Shown one piece after another: positions 9,795-18,773 of a DNA stretch of 64,000 nucleotides; the first letter of the stretch is position 1; each line of letters starts with the position of its first letter. The notes under the pieces were generated by a model. That model ran no database searches, was not told the DNA's origin, and saw nothing but the letters and a program-made list of their open reading frames with translations. Source of the stretch: an uncultured Bacilli bacterium (lineage in GTDB: Bacteria > Bacillota_I > Bacilli_A > RF39 > UBA660); assembly GCA_944358375.1 (NCBI GenBank), contig CALVQT010000005.1, positions 1 through 64,000 on the forward strand, in the 5' to 3' direction. Position numbers and translations under genes: made by a program.

Positions 9795-10211
9795 TAAATG
9801 CGTATGATTTTGATAAAACTATATATGATGGTGATTCATCAGTAGATTTTTACCTATATTGTTTAAAAAGAAATAAAAAAGTTTTATTATCTTTGCCAAT
9901 ACAAATATATGGCTTAATTCTATATATTTTGGGTATCATCGAAAAAACAGAATTCAAAGAATATGTTTTTTCATACCTAAAAAGAATCGATGATATTGAT
10001 GAATACATCAAAGACTTTTGGAAAATAAATTATAAAAAGATAAAAAAGTGGTATTTAGATCAAAAAGAAAAAAGTGATGTTATCATATCAGCTTCTCCAG
10101 AGTTTTTATTAAAGTCCTTAGAAAAAAAATTAAATGTAAAAGTAATTGCCTCTAAGGTGAATAAAAAAACAGGAAAGTTCGAATCCAAAAATTGCCATGA
10201 TTATGAAAAAA
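9786..10211 (+). repeat. Direct repeat copy 1 (426 bp) over HAD domain start
   Basis: This segment is identical to 11924-12349 except for one base in codon 4 (GCG against GCA). It begins five bases before the ATG and ends inside the HAD domain. Beyond it the two genes diverge abruptly. Confidence 0.95.
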
Positions 10212-11878
10212 AAGCTAGATTCTATGATGAATTAGAAGGAAAAAATATAAATAAATTTTATTCTGATTCCATGTCAGATAAACCAATGATGGATATTTCA
10301 AAAAATCCTTATTTAGTTAACAAAAATACAATTTATGATTTAAATGAAGATAGAGAAGGTAATATCAAAAAACAAATAAAATGGGATAAATTTTTAATTT
10401 TTATTGGTATTATGTATTTAGTTATTCCTATTTCTATTCAATTGTTCTTTTGGTACAATCGACTAATATCTATACCGTGCATAATATTATTATTTATTGC
10501 TACTTATATAGTTTTAAAGAAAATCAAGCCACTAACACAATCAGAATATAAAAAAATTTTCAACAAGAAAAAAATCTTATTTTTCCTTTTATTTATAATT
10601 ATTTTAAATATTTTATCCGGAGCCGGTGGCATATTTTATCAAAATTGGGATTATCATGGTAGAAATGCTATTTTTAGAGATTTAATTAATCATTCTTGGC
10701 CAGTAAAATACGATTATACCAATTTAAGTTATGAAAATTCTATTTTTGGAAATGGTGGAATATTAAATTACTATTTTGCATTTTGGTTACCTGGGGCTTT
10801 AGTAGGAAAAATATTAGGATTTAGAATAGCTTCCTTATTTATGTTATTATGGCAAACGCTAGGAGTTATCTTATTCTTTTATTATTTAATAAGATTTATG
10901 AAAAATATAAAATATCGTTATTTTATTATTTTCTTAGCTTTTGGTGGCTTAAATGTAATAGGTCATATTATAATGAATGCCTATGATGGTTTACCAATTA
11001 CCCCTATAGGAAGCACACATATAGATACTAGCTTGGGTGTATTTTGTATGTCAACATTTATTACTCAATTATTTTGGGTGTTTAATCAAAGTATTCCAGC
11101 ATGGGTAGCTGTTATGTTATTTTTAAATTCAAAAAATTATAAGACTTGTGGATTCTATTTTGCTCTATTAGTTCCATTTGGTCCCTTCCCAATGCTAGGA
11201 TTCCTTTATTTAATTTTCTGTTATATTATTTTTGGTAAAAATTTAGATAAATTAATCAATTTTAATCGAATAAAAGAACTGCTAACTATTCCTAATTTTT
11301 TTGCTTGTATATCTGTATTGCCAATAGTTTTCATGTATACTTTAAATGAATCTCACAAAGGAATGTTTTTTATTGATTCATTAAGAAGAGGTACCTTTGA
11401 AAGAACATTATTAAGTTATTTCTTATTTGTTTTACTTGAATACTTTATCTACATTATTATTATAAATAAAAAGAATTATAAGCATATTATCGTTTGTTTC
11501 TTATTCTTCACGATAGCACCATTATTTTATATAGGTGGTTCTGATTTAGGAAACAGAAGTACTATACCATTATTGATTCTAATGTATATTTTAGTATTAA
11601 AATTTATGGATGAAATAAATACTACCAATAAAAAGATTTTTATGAGACAAAAAATATTAACAGTTATTTTATTAATATCCTTTATAACTAATTATAATGA
11701 AATATATAGATCAATAAATTACACATATATAGATTATAAAAATGGTTTTAGTAACTTTTCTGATTCATATCAGACATTTGATACATTTGAAGGTAAAGAA
11801 TGTGCTAAATTCATTACAAATTTTGTTGTAACTGATAATGAAAAAAATAAAATACTACAATTTATATTACGTAAATAA
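9791..11878 (+). CDS. HAD phosphatase fused to GT-C-like membrane domain (copy 1)
   Basis: The protein has 695 residues. Residues 1-190 form a HAD-IB (phosphoserine phosphatase-like) domain: motif I is DFDKT with nucleophile D6 and D8, motif II is ISASPE near residue 100, and the acidic motif is YSDSMSD at 157-163. A hydrophobic stretch (31-50) may touch the membrane. After a basic linker come about 11 membrane helices with a loop containing QNWDYHGRNAIFRDLINHSW, as expected for a GT-C transferase. Beside the UbiA gene, the HAD head is a good candidate for the phosphatase that completes polyprenyl-phosphoryl-ribose, while the body could use the product as donor. That coupling is inference. 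The start overlaps the UbiA stop (ATGA). Confidence 0.7.
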   Translation: MINAYDFDKTIYDGDSSVDFYLYCLKRNKKVLLSLPIQIYGLILYILGIIEKTEFKEYVFSYLKRIDDIDEYIKDFWKINYKKIKKWYLDQKEKSDVIISASPEFLLKSLEKKLNVKVIASKVNKKTGKFESKNCHDYEKKARFYDELEGKNINKFYSDSMSDKPMMDISKNPYLVNKNTIYDLNEDREGNIKKQIKWDKFLIFIGIMYLVIPISIQLFFWYNRLISIPCIILLFIATYIVLKKIKPLTQSEYKKIFNKKKILFFLLFIIILNILSGAGGIFYQNWDYHGRNAIFRDLINHSWPVKYDYTNLSYENSIFGNGGILNYYFAFWLPGALVGKILGFRIASLFMLLWQTLGVILFFYYLIRFMKNIKYRYFIIFLAFGGLNVIGHIIMNAYDGLPITPIGSTHIDTSLGVFCMSTFITQLFWVFNQSIPAWVAVMLFLNSKNYKTCGFYFALLVPFGPFPMLGFLYLIFCYIIFGKNLDKLINFNRIKELLTIPNFFACISVLPIVFMYTLNESHKGMFFIDSLRRGTFERTLLSYFLFVLLEYFIYIIIINKKNYKHIIVCFLFFTIAPLFYIGGSDLGNRSTIPLLILMYILVLKFMDEINTTNKKIFMRQKILTVILLISFITNYNEIYRSINYTYIDYKNGFSNFSDSYQTFDTFEGKECAKFITNFVVTDNEKNKILQFILRK

Positions 11879-11923
11879 TTTTTCTTTATGAAAAGCATTA
11901 TAACTATAAAAGGAGGTTAGTTC

Positions 11924-12349
11924 ATATTATGATAAATGCATATGATTTTGATAAAACTATATATGATGGTGATTCATCAGTAGATTTTTACCTATATTGT
12001 TTAAAAAGAAATAAAAAAGTTTTATTATCTTTGCCAATACAAATATATGGCTTAATTCTATATATTTTGGGTATCATCGAAAAAACAGAATTCAAAGAAT
12101 ATGTTTTTTCATACCTAAAAAGAATCGATGATATTGATGAATACATCAAAGACTTTTGGAAAATAAATTATAAAAAGATAAAAAAGTGGTATTTAGATCA
12201 AAAAGAAAAAAGTGATGTTATCATATCAGCTTCTCCAGAGTTTTTATTAAAGTCCTTAGAAAAAAAATTAAATGTAAAAGTAATTGCCTCTAAGGTGAAT
12301 AAAAAAACAGGAAAGTTCGAATCCAAAAATTGCCATGATTATGAAAAAA
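11924..12349 (+). repeat. Direct repeat copy 2 (426 bp) over HAD domain start
   Basis: Second copy of the segment at 9786-10211, with 425 of 426 bases the same by direct reading. The two copies lie 2138 bases apart in the same orientation. Confidence 0.95.
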
Positions 12350-13974
12350 TCCAACGATATCAAAATGAAACAAAAAACGAATATAATATTAAAAAATTTT
12401 ATTCAGACTCAATAAAATCAGATTATCCTATGTTAGAATATGCAAAAGAAGCCTATCATGTTAATAAAAATGAAGTTAAAAAAATAGATATAAAACAATA
12501 TACTTTAAAAAAAGATAAAAAAAATTTAAAAAAAATTATTGCCATATTATCAATAATTGCTTTAATGGCAAGTTTAGTTCCAATTCTAATTGCATCTTTT
12601 TATAATCATCCAGCTGCAGATGATTTAACTTATACAACTTATACCATGAATGCAGTAAAAGATGGCAATATCATTAGTTTAATAAAAGCTATCGGAGATA
12701 CTATATATTTATTTTATACAACCTGGCAAGGAACATATTCAGCGATAGTTTTAATGTCTTTGCAACCAGCTATTTGGGGAGAAGAAATGTACTTTCTAGG
12801 AACTTTTATTTTAATCTTTACTTTTTTAATAGCCAATTACAAATTATTAAAAGAAATAATTATAGAAAAATTAAAATCTGATAAATATGAATTCATAATT
12901 ATATTTTCAGCATTAACATTCATCTGTATTCAGAGATTACCAAATTTAACTCAAGGATTCTTTTGGTGGAATGGATCATGTTATTATACTTTATTATTTT
13001 CATTTTTCTTAATAGAATTAAGTTTAATATTAAAATATTATCGAAAACCTAAAAAAATAAATTATTTTGCCATCTGTTTTCTAAGTTTAATAGTAGCTGG
13101 AGGAAATTTTGTAACAGCTTTACAACAAATTATTATTTTAACTTTAATCAATTTATATTTGTTATTTAATAAAAAAAGCAAAAAATTTTTACCAGTTCTT
13201 TTAATATCTATTGTCGGCTTGATGATAAGTGGATTAGCTCCAGGAAATGCTAATAGAGCAGTTTTATTGCAAGGATATGGAGCTATAGATGCTATTATTA
13301 AATCGTTTATATATGCCTATAATTATATTCAAACATTTTCTACTAATATAAATATATTATTTATTGTTATAATTAGTTTACTTTTATATCCTAGTTTAAA
13401 AACATGTAGGTTTAAATTTAAATTGCCTTTATTGTATAGTTTACTTACGATTTGTATTTTTGCTGCACAATTCACGCCTAGCTTATATGCTCAAGGTAGT
13501 GAAGGTGACGGAAGACTAATTAATATAATTTACTATAGTTATTTTTGGCTTATGATATCAAATTTTTATTATTATTTAGGATGGTTTAGAAATAAGTTAA
13601 AAGAAAACGAAATTTTAACTACAAATTCTTTTGAAAAATTTAATTATATGATAAAGCATTATATGCCAACAATAATCATTTTATTAACTATTATATTAGG
13701 ATGCAACATTGTAAGTGAAAAAGAAAAATTTTCAATTTATCAAACTTATGCAATTTTAAAAGATGGTTCAGCAAAACAATATGATATAGAAAATAAGGAA
13801 AGATTAAAAATCTATAATTCCAAAGAAAAAGATATATTGATTAAAGAATTTTCTGTAAAACCACAACCTCTTTTCATTTCAGATCTAAGCACAGATAAAG
13901 ACAATTGGATTAATAATGCAGTAGAACAAGTATACAATAAAGATAGTGTTACTTTAATAAAAAATAAGGAGTAA
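11929..13974 (+). CDS. HAD phosphatase fused to DUF6056-like membrane domain (copy 2)
   Basis: This is a 681-residue protein. The first 140 residues are identical to those of the gene at 9791. The rest of the HAD domain differs: the acidic motif reads YSDSIKSDYP, one residue longer than the usual form. The membrane body (about 11 helices) is unrelated in detail. Its first outer loop has HPAADDLTYTTY, then a TTWQGTYS element and FFWWNGSCYY, as in the DUF6056-like group of predicted membrane glycosyltransferases. AGGAGG lies 12 bases before the ATG, a long spacing. This gene and the previous one thus present one catalytic head on two different bodies, which could attach the same lipid-linked sugar at different sites. 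Confidence 0.7.
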   Translation: MINAYDFDKTIYDGDSSVDFYLYCLKRNKKVLLSLPIQIYGLILYILGIIEKTEFKEYVFSYLKRIDDIDEYIKDFWKINYKKIKKWYLDQKEKSDVIISASPEFLLKSLEKKLNVKVIASKVNKKTGKFESKNCHDYEKIQRYQNETKNEYNIKKFYSDSIKSDYPMLEYAKEAYHVNKNEVKKIDIKQYTLKKDKKNLKKIIAILSIIALMASLVPILIASFYNHPAADDLTYTTYTMNAVKDGNIISLIKAIGDTIYLFYTTWQGTYSAIVLMSLQPAIWGEEMYFLGTFILIFTFLIANYKLLKEIIIEKLKSDKYEFIIIFSALTFICIQRLPNLTQGFFWWNGSCYYTLLFSFFLIELSLILKYYRKPKKINYFAICFLSLIVAGGNFVTALQQIIILTLINLYLLFNKKSKKFLPVLLISIVGLMISGLAPGNANRAVLLQGYGAIDAIIKSFIYAYNYIQTFSTNINILFIVIISLLLYPSLKTCRFKFKLPLLYSLLTICIFAAQFTPSLYAQGSEGDGRLINIIYYSYFWLMISNFYYYLGWFRNKLKENEILTTNSFEKFNYMIKHYMPTIIILLTIILGCNIVSEKEKFSIYQTYAILKDGSAKQYDIENKERLKIYNSKEKDILIKEFSVKPQPLFISDLSTDKDNWINNAVEQVYNKDSVTLIKNKE

Positions 13975-13978
13975 ATTT

Positions 13979-14932
13979 ATGAAAAAAGATTCAATTTTAT
14001 ATATTGTAATTCCATGTTACAATGAGGAAGAAGTATTAGAAGAAACAACAAAACAGTTAAAGAAAAAATTAGAAGGTTTAATAAAAGCAAAGAAGCTTTC
14101 TGCAAAAAGTAAAGTCATGTATGTTAACGATGGCTCAAAAGATAGAACTTGGGAAATTATTAAAGATATTCATAGTAGAGAGCCATTATTTACTGGAATT
14201 TCTCTATCACGAAATAGAGGACATCAGAATGCATTATTAGGAGGTTTAATGACCGCCAAAAATTATGCAGATGTAGTAATTTCTATGGATGCTGATTTAC
14301 AAGATGATATTAATGCTATTGATAAAATGATAGAAAAATATAATAATGGTTGTGATATAGTTTATGGTGTAAGAAGTGCTAGAAAAAAAGATACTTTCTT
14401 TAAAAGAGTAACAGCAGAAGGATTTTATAAGTTCATGAAATCATTAGGTGTTGATTGTGTTTATAATCATGCTGATTATCGATTAACATCTAAAAGAGTC
14501 TTAGAAGAATTTTCTAATTACAAAGAAGTTAATTTGTTTTTGCGAGGAATGTTTCCATTAGTTGGCTTCAAGTCCGATGTTGTCTATTATGAAAGAAAGG
14601 AAAGATTTGCAGGAGAATCAAAATATCCATTAAAAAAGATGTTAAGTTTTGCTTGGGATGGTATAACTTCTTTTAGTGTTAAACCACTAACTTTAATTTG
14701 TACTTTAGGAATTATTATTTTATTAATAAGTATCGTTATTATGATTTATTCATTAATCAGGAAAATCATGGGAGCAACAATAGATGGTTGGACCTTCTTG
14801 GCAATTTCAATTTGGTTTATTGGTGGACTTCAAATGATTAGTATTGGAATAATAGGTGAGTATATTGGTAAAATTTATAGTGAAACTAAAGCTCGTCCTA
14901 GATACATAATTTCAGAAAATTTAGAAGATTAA
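13979..14932 (+). CDS. GtrB/DPM1-type polyprenyl-phosphate glycosyltransferase (GT2)
   Basis: This 317-residue protein has the GT2 motifs VIPCYNEEEVLEETTKQL, YVNDGSKDRTWE and MDADLQDD (about residue 100). Two C-terminal helices are followed by GEYIGKIYSETKARPRYIISE, the usual ending of undecaprenyl-phosphate glucosyl- or mannosyltransferases. It would make a second polyprenyl-phosphate sugar for the GT-C proteins encoded upstream. It is distinct in sequence from the enzyme at 5278, so it probably uses another sugar or serves another acceptor. The gene starts four bases after the previous stop; AAGGAG is buried in the end of that gene. Confidence 0.85.
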   Translation: MKKDSILYIVIPCYNEEEVLEETTKQLKKKLEGLIKAKKLSAKSKVMYVNDGSKDRTWEIIKDIHSREPLFTGISLSRNRGHQNALLGGLMTAKNYADVVISMDADLQDDINAIDKMIEKYNNGCDIVYGVRSARKKDTFFKRVTAEGFYKFMKSLGVDCVYNHADYRLTSKRVLEEFSNYKEVNLFLRGMFPLVGFKSDVVYYERKERFAGESKYPLKKMLSFAWDGITSFSVKPLTLICTLGIIILLISIVIMIYSLIRKIMGATIDGWTFLAISIWFIGGLQMISIGIIGEYIGKIYSETKARPRYIISENLED

Positions 14933-14958
14933 ATTAAAATGAAATGGGGAAAAATATA

Positions 14959-16008
14959 ATGAAAAAAGAAAGAAACTATAATATAGATTTTCTACGAGGA
15001 ATAGCTACTTTATATATAGTTTTAATTCATACCGCATGGTGGTCAGGAAATTCTTATTTACCAGAATGGTTTAGAAATACTATTTTAATTATCGATGTAC
15101 CAGTTTTTATATTTATATCAGGTATATCCTTTAACTTTGTAAATTCTATCATGAAAAATATTAAAGGAATTATTATTCAGTGGAAGAAATGGTTATTTTT
15201 TTTAGTATTTTACTTATTATTACTTTTTGTTTTTTTTAGAGAACAAATTGTAGTAAAAGATATTCTAAGTTGGATAGTTTATGTTTTTCCTAATTCAAAC
15301 AATATACCTGTAGTTGATGGTTCAATGTGGTTTATGAAAATGTATATAAAAGTAAGTCTTATTTCTTCAATAATAATTTGTGCTGTTAAATATTATGCTA
15401 AGAATAAAACACTTGAATACCTAAAATTGATATTTGTCATATTTTTATTCATTTATATTTATACAATTAATGATGGAAATTTTTTATTCTTCGATGGAAT
15501 TACTTCATTTTATATACTTATTTATTTATTAGGATACCTTTTGTTTAATTATAAAATTAAAGATTTAAAACAATTATTTATTATAGAAATAATCTTACTA
15601 ATCATTAATACTTTATTATTTATAGTTAGTGATATAGGAATAAATGATATACAAAATATTAAATTCATACCATCACTACCATATTTATTCTTTGCTTTAA
15701 TTTCTATTACTTTATTTTGGTATTTAAAGGATAACTTAAAAATAAAAAAGAAAAATAAAATAAACTATATAGGTCAAAATGCTATAATGTTTTATTTTGC
15801 TCAAGGAGTTTCTTCATCATTTATTTACTATGTTTACAAAATCATTACATTTACTAACCCAATATTAATATTTATTATTTTATTGTCAGTTAATATAATT
15901 TGTTCTATAATAGGGGGAGTATTTTTAACTGAAACATATAAATTTATAAGTAACAAAATGTCAAATAAAAAGTTAAAAAGTATAATTTACCCTATAAAAA
16001 TAAAATAA
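14959..16008 (+). CDS. Acyltransferase family 3 membrane protein
   Basis: About 349 residues with ten hydrophobic segments. The N-terminal NIDFLRGIATLYIVLIHTAWW carries the conserved Arg and the His of the acyltransferase-3 (OafA/OatA) family, which transfers acetyl or other acyl groups onto extracellular glycans. It lacks a fused SGNH domain, but the next gene encodes a separate SGNH protein, so the two may act as a split O-acetylation pair. The start at 14959 is preferred because GGGGA at 14946-14950 is a proper ribosome-binding site for it. An ATG at 14944 is also in frame. Confidence 0.8.
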   Translation: MKKERNYNIDFLRGIATLYIVLIHTAWWSGNSYLPEWFRNTILIIDVPVFIFISGISFNFVNSIMKNIKGIIIQWKKWLFFLVFYLLLLFVFFREQIVVKDILSWIVYVFPNSNNIPVVDGSMWFMKMYIKVSLISSIIICAVKYYAKNKTLEYLKLIFVIFLFIYIYTINDGNFLFFDGITSFYILIYLLGYLLFNYKIKDLKQLFIIEIILLIINTLLFIVSDIGINDIQNIKFIPSLPYLFFALISITLFWYLKDNLKIKKKNKINYIGQNAIMFYFAQGVSSSFIYYVYKIITFTNPILIFIILLSVNIICSIIGGVFLTETYKFISNKMSNKKLKSIIYPIKIK

Positions 16009-16054
16009 AAAGGAGTATAATAAACTAGTAAAAAAGAAGTTAGGAGTTACAAGA

Positions 16055-17131
16055 ATGATTTACTTAGCAATAAAGGATAACGTAGAAAGAAAATGTGTAA
16101 ATAAAATTATCAAAGAACTAGGTTTAGAAAATGATACATATGATTCCAACAAAAAAGAAGATATACATAAATTAAAAAAATCTAAGATAGTGATTTGTGA
16201 TTTTAACACAGAAAAAATACAAGAATATTTATTATTAAAAAAGATTGTAGTAGTTTATCAAAAAAATAAAATTAAAGATAAAGATAATATTTTATTTGAA
16301 AAAAATGTTTACACTTATAATTCTAATAATGATTTAAGAGAAATTTTAAATTATCAAATCAGAAAAGAAAAGATTAAACAAGCAACTATTTTAGGAATAT
16401 TTATTCTAGTAATTATTTTGTTATTAGTTATATTTAATATTATCATGACAAGTAATTATATTACTAAAAAAGATAAAATAGACGAAAGTATTAATATTCA
16501 AAAAAAAGAAATTATTGCTGCTAAAAATACAGTAAATTATAAAAGAGAAAATATTGTTTTATTAGGAGACTCCATAACTGATTTTTATGAAACAGATCGT
16601 TACTTTAAAGATTTACCAGTTATCAATAGTGGTACAAGTGGATTTCAAACAAAAGATATTTTAAATTTATTAAAAGAAAGAGTATATATTTATAATCCAA
16701 CAAAGGTATTTCTTTTAATTGGTACTAATGATATCGCTTTTACAGATCTTACAAATGAAGAATTAGTAGCTAATATAGAAGAAATTGTAATTAGGATTAA
16801 GAAAAATAGGCCTAATACAAAAATATATGTAGAATCAATATATCCAGTAAATGGTAATACAGAAGATAATGATATTGTAGTAGGATATATGGTTGGAAAA
16901 AGAGAAAATGACAGAATTAAAAAAGTTAATAACTTAATAGCTGAAATTTGTAAAAAACAAAAAGTTACTTATATTGACATGTATAGTTTATTGATAGATG
17001 AAGAAGGAAATCTAGACCTAGATTATACAGTTGATGGGTTACATATTAGCGATAAAGGATATGAGATAATTACGGATAAATTGATGTCTTATATTGATCC
17101 ATCAACAATAGAAAATATTGAAAAAAAATAA
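16055..17131 (+). CDS. Membrane-anchored SGNH/GDSL hydrolase or acyltransferase
   Basis: The protein has 358 residues. The first roughly 105 form a small charged domain I do not recognise, followed by one membrane helix (about 108-132) and an outer SGNH domain. All four blocks are present: LLGDSITD (Ser), GTSGFQT (Gly), GTNDIAF (Asn) and DGLHISD (Asp and His). In OatA and PatB the SGNH part completes O-acetyl transfer from an acyltransferase-3 partner; the gene just upstream encodes such a partner. It could instead be an esterase that removes these groups. AGGAG at 16042-16046 supports the start. Confidence 0.8.
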   Translation: MIYLAIKDNVERKCVNKIIKELGLENDTYDSNKKEDIHKLKKSKIVICDFNTEKIQEYLLLKKIVVVYQKNKIKDKDNILFEKNVYTYNSNNDLREILNYQIRKEKIKQATILGIFILVIILLLVIFNIIMTSNYITKKDKIDESINIQKKEIIAAKNTVNYKRENIVLLGDSITDFYETDRYFKDLPVINSGTSGFQTKDILNLLKERVYIYNPTKVFLLIGTNDIAFTDLTNEELVANIEEIVIRIKKNRPNTKIYVESIYPVNGNTEDNDIVVGYMVGKRENDRIKKVNNLIAEICKKQKVTYIDMYSLLIDEEGNLDLDYTVDGLHISDKGYEIITDKLMSYIDPSTIENIEKK

Positions 17132-17173
17132 TAGATAAATTATAATCAATATAAGAATAATGGAGGTATAATA

Positions 17174-17917
17174 GTGGAAAAAGATATAGCCATAAAAGTA
17201 AGCCATGTATCCAAAGATTTCAAATTATATTATGATAAAGCACATACTCTAAAAGAAAAAATTTTGTTTTTTTCTAAAAAAAGTAGAGCCAAAAATGATA
17301 TTCTTCATGTATTGAAGAATATAAACTTAGAAATAAAAAAAGGTGAAAGCGTGGCATTAATAGGTACAAATGGTAGTGGAAAATCAACATTACTTAAATT
17401 AATGACAAAAATTATTTATCCTAATAAAGGTAAAATAACTACTAATGGAAAATTAACATCATTACTAGAATTGGGAGCTGGCTTTCATGAAGATTTTACC
17501 GGAAGAGAAAACATTTATTTTAATGCATCAATATTTGGCTTAACAAAACAAGAAATAGATGCCAAAATTGATGAAATAATAGAGTTTTCAGAATTAGGAG
17601 AATTCATCGATAATCCAGTAAGAACTTATTCATCAGGTATGTATATGAGACTTGCTTTTTCTGTTGCAATCAATGTTCAAGCAGAAATACTTTTAATTGA
17701 TGAAATACTAGCAGTTGGAGATCAACATTTTCAAGATAAATGTTTCAATAAATTAATGGACCTAAAAAATTCTGGAAAAACAATCGTCATCGTAACTCAT
17801 AATATGAATCAAGTAAAACAATTTTGTGACAGGGCAATCTGGCTTTATAAAGGTGAAATTAGATTAGATGGAAAAGTTGCAGATGTACTTAGTGAATACT
17901 TAAAAGTTTGTGGGTGA
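17174..17917 (+). CDS. Polysaccharide ABC exporter ATPase (TagH/Wzt-like)
   Basis: This is a 247-residue nucleotide-binding subunit. It shows Walker A GTNGSGKST, the TSLLELGAGFHEDFTGRENI stretch typical of TagH/Wzt/RfbE, the signature YSSGMYMRLAF, Walker B ILLIDEIL and the His switch VTHN. It lacks the C-terminal carbohydrate-binding domain found in long Wzt proteins, so export should not depend on recognition of a chain-end cap. It pairs with the permease that follows and would flip the finished lipid-linked polymer. The start is GTG with GGAGG seven bases upstream. Confidence 0.92.
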   Translation: MEKDIAIKVSHVSKDFKLYYDKAHTLKEKILFFSKKSRAKNDILHVLKNINLEIKKGESVALIGTNGSGKSTLLKLMTKIIYPNKGKITTNGKLTSLLELGAGFHEDFTGRENIYFNASIFGLTKQEIDAKIDEIIEFSELGEFIDNPVRTYSSGMYMRLAFSVAINVQAEILLIDEILAVGDQHFQDKCFNKLMDLKNSGKTIVIVTHNMNQVKQFCDRAIWLYKGEIRLDGKVADVLSEYLKVCG

Positions 17918-17922
17918 TTAGT

Positions 17923-18696
17923 TTGAACGTATTTAAAGAATTATATAATTATAGAGAATTATTAAAAACAAATATTAAAAAAGAAATAAGAGGAAAATAT
18001 AAAGGTTCATGGTTAGGTATATTATGGACATTCTTAAATCCATTATTGATGTTAGCCGTCTATGCTTTTGTTTTTCCATATATTTTGAGAGTTGAAGTTG
18101 AAAATTATACAATATTTATGATTGTTGCCTTGATACCATGGAATTTCTTTACAACAGCAGTTCAAATGGGTACAGGATGTGTAGTTGCTAATGGTAATAT
18201 TTTAAAAAAAGTATATTTTCCAAGAGAAATTATTCCAATTTCTGTAACTACATCTCAATTAATAAATTTTTTAATTACTTGTTTAATAATGTTTGTATTT
18301 ATAATATTTAGTGGAGTTGGTTTTTCAAAACATATTTTATTATTGCCACTAATAATATTTGTCCAATATATTTTAATATTAGCAATTAACTTTATTTTAT
18401 CAGCAGTTACGGTTTATGTTCACGACGTTGATCATTTTGTAAGTGTAGCATTAACATTAGGATTTTATGGAACACCAATTGTTTATTTATCAAGTATGTT
18501 ACCAGATAAGTTTCAATGGGTAATGCAAGCAAATCCAATGGCAGTATTAGTTGAAGCATATCGTTCAATTCTTTATTATCATACAATGCCAGATATGATA
18601 CTATTTGGAATTTGGACGTTGTTAAGTTTTGTATTATTAATAGTAGGATATTTAATATTTAAAAAGTGTGAAAAGAGTTTTGTAGAAGAGTTATAA
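17923..18696 (+). CDS. Polysaccharide ABC exporter permease (TagG/Wzm-like)
   Basis: About 257 residues with six membrane helices in the ABC-2 permease pattern. The N-terminal YRELLKTNIKKEIRGKYKGSWLGILW is the amphipathic coupling region typical of Wzm/TagG, and NPMAVLVEAYRSILYY is the conserved late loop. With the ATPase just before it, it forms an exporter for a teichoic-acid-like or capsular polymer. I place the start at TTG 17923, with GGGTG at 17912-17916 as ribosome site. TTG at 17908 and GTG at 17914 are alternatives, both overlapping the ATPase gene. A terminator follows. Confidence 0.9.
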   Translation: MNVFKELYNYRELLKTNIKKEIRGKYKGSWLGILWTFLNPLLMLAVYAFVFPYILRVEVENYTIFMIVALIPWNFFTTAVQMGTGCVVANGNILKKVYFPREIIPISVTTSQLINFLITCLIMFVFIIFSGVGFSKHILLLPLIIFVQYILILAINFILSAVTVYVHDVDHFVSVALTLGFYGTPIVYLSSMLPDKFQWVMQANPMAVLVEAYRSILYYHTMPDMILFGIWTLLSFVLLIVGYLIFKKCEKSFVEEL

Positions 18697-18718
18697 AAGA
18701 TTCTAAAGCATCTTTTTT
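18695..18718 (+). terminator. Rho-independent terminator after ABC exporter
   Basis: AAAAGAT at 18695-18701 pairs with ATCTTTT at 18710-18716 and runs into a T tract. It closes the first long transcription unit of the polysaccharide locus. Confidence 0.6.
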
Positions 18719-18734
18719 GTTTTAATAAATAATA

Positions 18735-18743
18735 TGTTATAAT
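18735..18743 (+). promoter_or_regulatory. Extended -10 promoter element
   Basis: TGT followed by TATAAT (18738-18743). The -35 region is only T-rich. It lies just after the terminator and 31 bases before the start codon of the next gene. Confidence 0.6.
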
Positions 18744-18773
18744 AGTTCTAGAACATGAAAGTGAGGCGTGATT

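Noticed and set aside
17132..17173. Possible internal promoter (TATAAT) before the ABC exporter
   Set aside because: The hexamer lacks a TG extension and a -35 box, and no terminator separates it from the gene before it; TATAAT is frequent by chance at this base composition.
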